A stretch of 64,000 nt of DNA from assembly GCF_000478605.2 (NCBI RefSeq), contig NZ_ASHX02000001.1:744001-808000 (forward strand). Direction: 5' to 3'. Made by a program: the position numbers and the translations under genes. The notes under the pieces were generated by a model. That model was not told the origin of the DNA and did not search any database. It saw nothing but the letters and a program-made list of their open reading frames with translations. Shown piece by piece: positions 58,433 through 64,000 of the stretch; the stretch's first letter is position 1, and each line of letters starts with the position of its first letter. Source of the DNA: Streptomyces thermolilacinus SPC6 (GTDB lineage: Bacteria; Actinomycetota; Actinomycetes; Streptomycetales; Streptomycetaceae).

Positions 58433-59629
58433 ATGAGTGGGACAAGGACGGCCATCGTCATCGGTGCGGGCATCGGCGGGCTCACCACGGCGATCGCGCT
58501 GCGGCGCGTGGGCTTCGACGTGGAGGTGTTCGAACGGGCCCCGGAGCTGAGGGCCGCCGGGTTCGGCCTCTCCGTGATGAGCAACGCCACGGCGGCGCTC
58601 GCCACCCTCGACATCGACCTGGGGCTGGAGAAGCGCGGCCGGGTGATGGAGACGTACCGCGTCAAAGACTGGAAGGGGCGGCTGATACGCGAGTTCCCCT
58701 TCCCCGAGATCACCCGGCGCATCGGGGTCCCATGCGTGTGCATCAGCCGGGCCGACCTGCTGGCCGCGCTCCTCGACGCGGCGGCGGACGTGCCGATCAG
58801 GCTGAACGCTGCCGCCGAGCGGTTCGAGGTGGCCGGCGACCGCGCCCGGGTCCACTTCACCGACGGGCAGTGGGCCGAGGCGGACGTGCTCGTCGGCGCC
58901 GACGGGTTCCACTCGGCCATCCGGCGGCAGCTCGCCGGGCCCAACGAACCCGTGCGCGACAGCGGGTACATCGCCTGGCTGGGCATCACCGAGTACAGCC
59001 ACCCGCGCTTCGCGCCCGGCTCCGTGGTGCACCTGTGGGGCGACGGGATGCGCTTCGGCCTGGTGGACATCGGGCGGGGCCGCCTGTACTGGTGGGGCAC
59101 GAAGAACATGCCGTTCGAGGAGTCCAGCACCTGGAACGGCGGCAAGGCCGGGGTGCTCGCCTGCTACTCCGGCTGGCCGGACGAGGTCCGGGAGGCGATC
59201 CGTGTGACGCCCCCCGAGGACCTGCTGACGCTCAACACCCGCGACAGGCCGTTCCTGCGGCCCTGGGGCACCGGCCCGGTGACCCTGCTCGGCGACGCCG
59301 CCCACCCGATGCTCACCAGCCTCGGCCAGGGATCGGCCATGGCGATGGAGGACGCGGCCGTGCTGGCACAGCACCTCCAGCACGCCCCCGACGTGCCGGG
59401 CGCCCTGCGCGGCTACGAGGCGGCGCGGTACGACCGGACCCAGATGATCGTGGAGGCCACCCGGTCGATCAGCGACTTCGAGCAGTCGCAGGGGCCCGTG
59501 CGGCGCAGGATCCGCGACGCGTACTTCCGGTGGATGTCGCACCGGAACCTGGTGGGCAAGCTGGAGCCCGCGCTGACCTTTCCGGGAGCGGGCGTCCTCG
59601 CCGGCACGGGCCGGGGGGCGGACCGATGA
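58433..59629 (+). CDS. Group A FAD-dependent monooxygenase, probable ring-contracting enzyme
   Basis: ATG 58433 is one base after the NRPS stop, so translation is coupled. The 398-residue protein has the PHBH/UbiH-type FAD motifs: GAGIGGLTTAIALRRVGF (GxGxxG), VLVGADGFHSAIRR (DG motif) and LLGDAAHPMLTSLGQGSAMAMEDA (GD motif). In pyrrolizidine alkaloid pathways (LgnC, BraC, PxaB) an enzyme of this class, encoded beside a Ser-Pro NRPS, performs a Baeyer-Villiger oxidation that contracts an indolizidine to a pyrrolizidine or makes a related bicycle. Position, size and family match. Family alone does not rule out simple hydroxylation. Confidence 0.92.
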   Translation: MSGTRTAIVIGAGIGGLTTAIALRRVGFDVEVFERAPELRAAGFGLSVMSNATAALATLDIDLGLEKRGRVMETYRVKDWKGRLIREFPFPEITRRIGVPCVCISRADLLAALLDAAADVPIRLNAAAERFEVAGDRARVHFTDGQWAEADVLVGADGFHSAIRRQLAGPNEPVRDSGYIAWLGITEYSHPRFAPGSVVHLWGDGMRFGLVDIGRGRLYWWGTKNMPFEESSTWNGGKAGVLACYSGWPDEVREAIRVTPPEDLLTLNTRDRPFLRPWGTGPVTLLGDAAHPMLTSLGQGSAMAMEDAAVLAQHLQHAPDVPGALRGYEAARYDRTQMIVEATRSISDFEQSQGPVRRRIRDAYFRWMSHRNLVGKLEPALTFPGAGVLAGTGRGADR

Positions 59630-60570
59630 CGGGACGGCCGACGGGCGGAATCCTGCCCGCCAGGAGGCGCCTTCCGGCGCAGGGGGCGGTCGTCGTCACC
59701 GGGGCATCGTCGGGCCTCGGCAGGGAGTGCGCCCTCGCCCTGGAGGAGCGCGGTTTCCATGTGATCGCGGGCGTACGCCGGAGCGAGGACGGTGAGAAGC
59801 TGCTCGCCGAGTCGCTGCACGGCCGCCTGCGTCCGGCCGTCATCGACATCACCGACGAGGCGTCGGTGCGGGCGTCGGCGGAGCTCGCCGCCCGCGAGTA
59901 CGGCGCGCTGCGGGGACTGGTGAACAACGCCGGCATCTGCGTCCCCGGCCCGCTGGAGTGCGTCGAAGGCGACCAGTTCCGCCGCCAGCTCGACGTCAAC
60001 GTGGTCGGGCACCTGGAGATGGTCCGCGCCCACCTGCCGCTGCTGCGCCGGGCGCGGGGGCGGATCGTCAACGTCACCTCCGGCCTCGGCAAGGCGGCCG
60101 TTCCCTTCCTCGGTGCCTACGCGACGGCGCAGTTCGCCAAGGAGGCGATGAGCGACGCGCTCCGGCGGGAACTGGCCCCCGGCGGTGTGCGCGTGTCGAT
60201 CGTCGCGCCGGGCGCCATCCTCACACCGATCTGGGGCAAGGTGTCCGACGCGGGCGAGCGGGTCCTGCGCGACGCGCCGCCCGCGGTGGCCGAGCGCTAC
60301 CGGGCCGCCTTCACAGCGTTCATGGCGGGCAACGGGCAGCAGGCTCTGGCCAGCAGGACCACCCCCGAGGACTTCGCCCGCGCGGTGGCCCGGGCCCTGA
60401 CCGACGTGCGGCCCCGCACGCGGTACTGGGTGGGCGCGGACGCGCGGCGGATGGGGCGGCTGGCGCGGCTGCTCCCCGACGCCCTGCTGGACCGCCGGTT
60501 CGGCGGGATCACCGCGACCGTGGGCGCCTCGGAGGCCGCGCCCGCCCCGGCGGACCGGACGCCGACGTAG
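59626..60570 (+). CDS. Classical-type SDR lacking the catalytic lysine
   Basis: ATG 59626 overlaps the monooxygenase stop by four bases (ATGA); 314 residues. Cofactor and structural motifs are intact: VVVTGASSGLGRE (nucleotide loop), GVRRSED, LVNNAGICVPGP and NVTSGLG with the catalytic Ser. The active-site motif YxxxK reads Y-A-T-A-Q (then FAKEAMSDALRREL), so Lys is replaced by Gln (codon CAG, one base from AAG). The C-terminal quarter is longer than usual. In the cluster it may reduce a ketone or imine of the bicyclic product, or act without the standard lysine relay. Confidence 0.9.
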   Translation: MTGRPTGGILPARRRLPAQGAVVVTGASSGLGRECALALEERGFHVIAGVRRSEDGEKLLAESLHGRLRPAVIDITDEASVRASAELAAREYGALRGLVNNAGICVPGPLECVEGDQFRRQLDVNVVGHLEMVRAHLPLLRRARGRIVNVTSGLGKAAVPFLGAYATAQFAKEAMSDALRRELAPGGVRVSIVAPGAILTPIWGKVSDAGERVLRDAPPAVAERYRAAFTAFMAGNGQQALASRTTPEDFARAVARALTDVRPRTRYWVGADARRMGRLARLLPDALLDRRFGGITATVGASEAAPAPADRTPT

Positions 60571-60671
60571 CTGCCGGGCCGGGGCCGACTGCGCATGCGA
60601 GTAGTGCCGCGCGGATTCGCTGGACGCGCCCCGGCCGCCTGGATAGCGTACGAGCGCCGACATTCCGGAGC

Positions 60672-60727
60672 GGCGGCGGCCGAATTCACCGGCCGGGAAT
60701 TCACCGGCCGGAAATCCGGCCGCCGCC
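60672..60727 (+). repeat. Long-arm inverted repeat with inner direct repeats between SDR and flavin reductase
   Basis: GGCGGCGGCCG (60672-60682) and CGGCCGCCGCC (60717-60727) form a perfect 11-bp stem, with a 34-base loop containing two copies of AATTCACCGGCC. It fills the middle of the 214-bp gap that interrupts an otherwise tight operon. Its strength suggests a terminator, attenuator or RNA processing hairpin, so the later genes may have a separate promoter. Confidence 0.6.
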
Positions 60728-60784
60728 CCCTTCGCCGCGGATTCCGCGAAAAGCGCCTGGCCCCTTCACACCCTGGAAGAAGGA

Positions 60785-61309
60785 ATGGTTACGGAGCGAG
60801 AATTCAAGGATTTCATGGCCGAGGTCTGCACTCCGGTGGCGGTGGTCACGGCGATGGCGGACGGCCGGCCCCACGGCACGACGGTCGGCTCGCTCGCCTC
60901 GCTGTCGCTGCGTCCGCCGATGGTGACCATCGCGCTCGACCACCGCTCCGCGCTGCTGTCGAGCGTCCGGCGCGCCGGGCGGTTCGGCGTGAACCTGCTC
61001 GGGGCCGGGCAGGCCGGCCTCGCGAGGACGTTCGCCGCCCCGGTCCCCGACCGGTTCGCCGAGGCCGCGTGGTACCCGGACGAGGGTCTGCCGCGGCTGC
61101 GGGAGGCGCCCGGCTGGCTGGTGTGCGTCCCGCAGCGGCTCATCCCCGGCGGTGACCACGTCCTGCTGCTCAGCCTGGTGACCCGCGTCGGCGGCACGCG
61201 GGCCGCCGCCCCGCTCGTCTACGGCCGCCGGACATTCGGCACGCATTCCGCCTTCACGCCGCGCCCCGGCGCGTCCATCACCGACCAGATCGCCGCATTC
61301 GCCCGCTGA
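60785..61309 (+). CDS. Flavin reductase (HpaC/SsuE-like, two-component monooxygenase partner)
   Basis: The 174-residue protein has the flavin_reduct fold: the N-terminal FMN-loop region VCTPVAVVTAMADGRPHGTTVGSLA-type segment (residues about 12-36), LSLRPPMVTIALD and the C-terminal DHVLLLSLVTRV barrel strand, with typical length. It supplies reduced FMN or FAD to a partner oxygenase. The next gene, 13 bases downstream, encodes an acyl-CoA-dehydrogenase-like monooxygenase that is the natural partner. ATG 60785 is preceded by GGAAG/AAGGA. Confidence 0.9.
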   Translation: MVTEREFKDFMAEVCTPVAVVTAMADGRPHGTTVGSLASLSLRPPMVTIALDHRSALLSSVRRAGRFGVNLLGAGQAGLARTFAAPVPDRFAEAAWYPDEGLPRLREAPGWLVCVPQRLIPGGDHVLLLSLVTRVGGTRAAAPLVYGRRTFGTHSAFTPRPGASITDQIAAFAR

Positions 61310-61322
61310 CAGGGAGACATCC

Positions 61323-62531
61323 ATGGCCGTCATTCCGGAAGACCAGACTCATCCGTCCGCCGCGTCATCCGATCTGCTGCGCGGTGCGCGTGAACTCGTA
61401 CCACTCCTTTCCCGTAATGCCGAGCAGACGGAGCGCGACCGGAGGCTTCCGGAGGAATCCGTGAAATCCCTCGTGGACGCCGGCATGTTCAAACTGGCCG
61501 TGCCGAGGCGGTACGGCGGCCACGAGGCGTCCCTGCGCACCCTGATCGACGTGTCCGCCGTGCTCGCCGAGGGAGACGGCAGCAGTTCGTGGGTGGTCTC
61601 GGTCTGCAACTCGGTGGCATGGGTCGTCAGCCTCTTCCCCGAGCGGGCGCAGGACGAGGTGTTCGGGGCCGACCCGGAGGCGAAGGTGTCCGGTGTGCTC
61701 ACGCCGAGCGCCACCGCCCAGCGGGTCGAGGGCGGCTTCCGGGTCTCGGGCCGGTGGCACTACGCCTCCGGTGCCTGGCACGCCGACTGGGCGCTGATCG
61801 GCTTCCCGGTCCCGGACTCCACCGGGCAGATCGTGGACCAGGGCATGGCGCTGCTGCCCGCCGTCGACTACACGGTGGAGGACACCTGGCACGTCGCGGG
61901 CATGCGCGGCACCGGCAGCAACTGCGTGGTCGCGCAGGACGTGTTCGTACCGGAGCACCGGGTGCTGTCGGTGCCCAAGGCGATGGCGGGCGAGTACCCG
62001 CCGCAGCGCTCCGGCAGCGCCCTGGCCCGCTCGGCGTTCACCCAGTTCCTCACCGGCGCCCCGCTGGTGGCGCCCCAGCTCGGACTCGGCCGCGCCGCGC
62101 TGGAGCTGGTCAAGGGGAAGGCGGCCGAGAAGGCCATCACGTTCACCTTCTTCGAGAGGCAACGCGATTCCACCGCCTTCCAGCTGCTGGTCGCGGAGGC
62201 GGCGCAGAAGATCGACACCGCCCACCTGCACGTCCACCGCGCGGCCGACGACATCGACACGGCGGCGGCGCGCGGCCAGGCCCTGGACCCGCTGGGCCGG
62301 CTCCGGGCGCGGTCGGACCTCAGCGGCGCGGTCGGGCACATCACGGAGGCGATCGGCATCCTGCTGACCGCGCACGGCGCGGGCAGCTTCGCCGACGCCT
62401 CCCCCCTCCAGCGGATCTGGCGGGACTCGGGGGTGGGTGCCCGGCACGCCATCCTCCAGCCGCAGGTGATCAAGGAGATGTACGGCAAGGCCCTGCTGGG
62501 CGTCGAGGAGCAGATCTCTCCGCTGGTGTGA
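61323..62531 (+). CDS. Acyl-CoA-dehydrogenase-fold flavin-dependent monooxygenase (HpaB2/HsaA-like)
   Basis: This 402-residue protein has the acyl-CoA dehydrogenase fold (helical N-terminus, PRRYGGHEASLRTLIDVSAVL, beta domain with VSGRWHYASGAWHADW, and C-terminal helix bundle). It lacks the catalytic glutamate of dehydrogenases in an obvious place and resembles group D flavin monooxygenases such as HsaA and HpaB2, which hydroxylate carbon or nitrogen with reduced flavin. The flavin reductase gene 13 bases upstream supports a two-component system. In this cluster it is a candidate for hydroxylating the acyl chain, the ring or the amino acid. Confidence 0.88.
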   Translation: MAVIPEDQTHPSAASSDLLRGARELVPLLSRNAEQTERDRRLPEESVKSLVDAGMFKLAVPRRYGGHEASLRTLIDVSAVLAEGDGSSSWVVSVCNSVAWVVSLFPERAQDEVFGADPEAKVSGVLTPSATAQRVEGGFRVSGRWHYASGAWHADWALIGFPVPDSTGQIVDQGMALLPAVDYTVEDTWHVAGMRGTGSNCVVAQDVFVPEHRVLSVPKAMAGEYPPQRSGSALARSAFTQFLTGAPLVAPQLGLGRAALELVKGKAAEKAITFTFFERQRDSTAFQLLVAEAAQKIDTAHLHVHRAADDIDTAAARGQALDPLGRLRARSDLSGAVGHITEAIGILLTAHGAGSFADASPLQRIWRDSGVGARHAILQPQVIKEMYGKALLGVEEQISPLV

Positions 62532-62557
62532 CGCGGAGACGACAGAGGGAGAGGACC

Positions 62558-62953
62558 ATGGCCGCGCACAAGTACGACACCGGGCAGGCGAACTGGCAGC
62601 AGTTCGCCGACACCCGGATCTTCATCGGCGACCTCGCCGACGACGGCGTCCCCAAGTCGATGGGCGCCGGATACGCCTGCCTGCACCCCGGCCACGTCAT
62701 GGAGTGGGTGCCGAGCTACGACGAGTTCATCGTCGTGCTGTCCGGGCGGTTCGCCGTGGACTTCCAGGGCGGTTCGGTCACCGCCGGCCCCCGGGAGATG
62801 GTGTGGGTCGAGAAGGGGGACCCGGTCACGTTCCGGGCCGACGGCGAGGAGGTCCTGCTCGCCTTCGGCACCAACCCGCCGTGGCAGACCACTCCGGAGA
62901 CGCGGGCGAGCGCGGACCTGTTCCGGCCGCTGACCGCGTCCCCCGTCGACTGA
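62558..62953 (+). CDS. Small cupin-domain protein
   Basis: ATG 62558 (AGGGAGAGG upstream) gives 131 residues. A single RmlC-like cupin barrel is clear (ACLHPGHVMEWVPSYDEFIVVLSGRFAVDF, VTAGPREMVWVEKGDPVTFRAD). The usual HxH is reduced to an L-H-P-G-H arrangement with a Glu and later Glu, so metal binding is possible but altered. Cupins of this EutQ/AraC-cupin-like type often act as epimerases, cyclases or binding partners. It sits between the monooxygenase and acyltransferase genes (26- and 16-base gaps) and must belong to the same pathway. The reaction is not known. Confidence 0.85.
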   Translation: MAAHKYDTGQANWQQFADTRIFIGDLADDGVPKSMGAGYACLHPGHVMEWVPSYDEFIVVLSGRFAVDFQGGSVTAGPREMVWVEKGDPVTFRADGEEVLLAFGTNPPWQTTPETRASADLFRPLTASPVD

Positions 62954-62969
62954 CGGCCGGGGGGAGCAC

Positions 62970-64000
62970 ATGTCCACGACCTCCACGGCCGTCCAGGCGG
63001 TGCGGCGGGAACTCAGTCCGCTGGAGCGCTGGTACTGGATCGCCGACCAGATAGCACCGCTGAACGTCATCGGCCGGGTGCGCGTCCACGGCCGGGTGTC
63101 CCCCGCGCGGTGGCGCTCGTCCCTGGCCGCCCTCCAGGCCGCCCATCCGCTGCTGCGCGTGGCGATCGAGGCCGACGCGGCGGGACGGGAGCCCCGGTTC
63201 GTCCCGGTGGACGGCCGTCCCGTCCCGCTCGACCACCGCGTCCTCGACGAGGCGGACGACACCGGCGACGCGTGGCAGCGGGTCGTCGACCGGGAGCTCG
63301 TCAACGGCCGCATCGACTGGAGCACCGGGCCGCTCGCCACGGCCACCGTGCTCACCGGCCGGGGGCCCGACGGCGAGTTCCACGACCTGATGCTGAGTCT
63401 GCTGCACGTCGTCGCGGACGGCACCACCGTCGTCTCCCTGGTGCGGCAGTGGGCCGAACTGGCGGCCGGCCGGCCGGCCGAACCGCGTGCCGTCCTGCCC
63501 CCGGCGGAGGACCTCTTCCCCGCCGGGCACCGCAGCGACGCGGGCGCCTCGGCGGCGAGGGCGAAGGCCGAGCGGGACGAGAACGACCTCGGTCGGCTGC
63601 GTCCCCGACGCGTCGAAGCCGACCGGGCCGTGCCCTTCGAGCAGCGCCGCACCCGGTTCCTCCACCGGTCGCTGGACGCCTCGGCGCTGGACCGGCTCGC
63701 CGGGGCCTGCCGCGCCCGCGGGGCGACCGTGCACGGCGTGCTCACCGCCGCGATGGTCCGCGCAGTCGCGGCGGACGCCGGGGCCGCCGACGGGACGTGG
63801 TACTCGATCGGCTCCCCGGTGGACTTCCGGGGCGACCTCGAGCCGCCGGTCCCGCCCGACGACGTGGGCAGCTACGTGGCGACCATCCCCTCGCTCGTCG
63901 AGCACGTCGCCGACCGGCCGCTGTGGGAGACGGCCCGGGAGATCAGCGCCGACCTGAGGGCCCGCAAGGCGCGGGGCGAGCAGTTCTCCATGATCCGCCT
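62970..64000 (+). CDS. PapA/condensation-superfamily acyltransferase, 3' end outside window
   Basis: The gene starts at ATG 62970 after a GGGGAG and runs off the right edge, with 343 codons visible. It belongs to the CoA-dependent acyltransferase/condensation superfamily, with LLRVAIEA and the catalytic motif LHVVADGTTVVSL (His146, Asp150, Gly151). The first histidine of the usual HHxxxDG is Leu, as in several PapA-like enzymes. The variant suits stand-alone transferases such as PapA5 that esterify alcohols from acyl-CoA or carrier-bound acids. It probably adds an acyl group to the pathway product. Confidence 0.88.
   Translation, partial: MSTTSTAVQAVRRELSPLERWYWIADQIAPLNVIGRVRVHGRVSPARWRSSLAALQAAHPLLRVAIEADAAGREPRFVPVDGRPVPLDHRVLDEADDTGDAWQRVVDRELVNGRIDWSTGPLATATVLTGRGPDGEFHDLMLSLLHVVADGTTVVSLVRQWAELAAGRPAEPRAVLPPAEDLFPAGHRSDAGASAARAKAERDENDLGRLRPRRVEADRAVPFEQRRTRFLHRSLDASALDRLAGACRARGATVHGVLTAAMVRAVAADAGAADGTWYSIGSPVDFRGDLEPPVPPDDVGSYVATIPSLVEHVADRPLWETAREISADLRARKARGEQFSMIR

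Overview
The window is about 72-74% GC, with strong G/C preference at third codon positions, frequent GTG starts, purine-rich ribosome binding sites and dense short-spaced operons. Families such as a SARP regulator, an F420/LLM oxidoreductase, CNNM pairs and a PcaD-PcaC fusion point to a Streptomyces-like actinomycete. The right-hand quarter is a specialised-metabolite locus; the rest looks like ordinary and semi-accessory chromosome.

Left part (1-13.8 kb). An Ada-type DNA alkylation repair gene runs off the left edge. A FMN reductase and a TetR regulator are divergent and share two copies of a palindromic operator. Next come a complete, translationally coupled lutABC lactate-oxidation operon, a small membrane protein, a PQQ-propeller-like protein and a large BNR-repeat protein, all on the plus strand. 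On the minus strand follow a DedA protein, an orphan type II thioesterase and two intact CNNM/CBS transporters-like proteins, with a decayed third copy upstream.

Middle (14.4-43.4 kb). This part holds a macro-domain protein, a CrtI-like flavoprotein, an inositol-phosphatase-family protein beside a 33-bp tandem repeat, an uncharacterised 1548-residue protein and an amidase. A multiply frameshifted methyltransferase remnant follows. A sugar operon encodes an SIS isomerase, a class II aldolase and a GH35 beta-galactosidase. A pyrimidine-type catabolic operon encodes a beta-ureidopropionase-like enzyme, an aminotransferase, a dihydropyrimidinase and an LLM oxidoreductase. Gamma-glutamyltransferase, a broken lipoprotein, a lipoprotein L,D-transpeptidase with an altered active-site motif, a secreted CocE-like hydrolase, exonuclease III, an MBL hydrolase and a PcaL fusion complete it.

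Right part (43.4-64 kb). After a 1.9-kb gene-poor, partly AT-richer boundary lies a biosynthetic cluster. It contains LysR and SARP regulators, an MFS exporter and a dimodular NRPS (C-A-T-C-A-T-TE). Coupled to the NRPS are a group A flavin monooxygenase and an SDR, followed by a flavin reductase, an acyl-CoA-dehydrogenase-like monooxygenase, a cupin and a PapA/condensation-type acyltransferase that runs off the right edge. The first adenylation pocket reads as serine and the second is a divergent proline-type pocket. A Ser-Pro NRPS followed by a flavin monooxygenase is the signature of bacterial pyrrolizidine alkaloid pathways (legonmycin, brabantamide, pyrrolizixenamide, bohemamine). I therefore infer an acylated, hydroxylated pyrrolizidine-like product. 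The altered second pocket, the extra oxygenase pair, the cupin, the odd SDR and the acyltransferase suggest a variant that may be undescribed.
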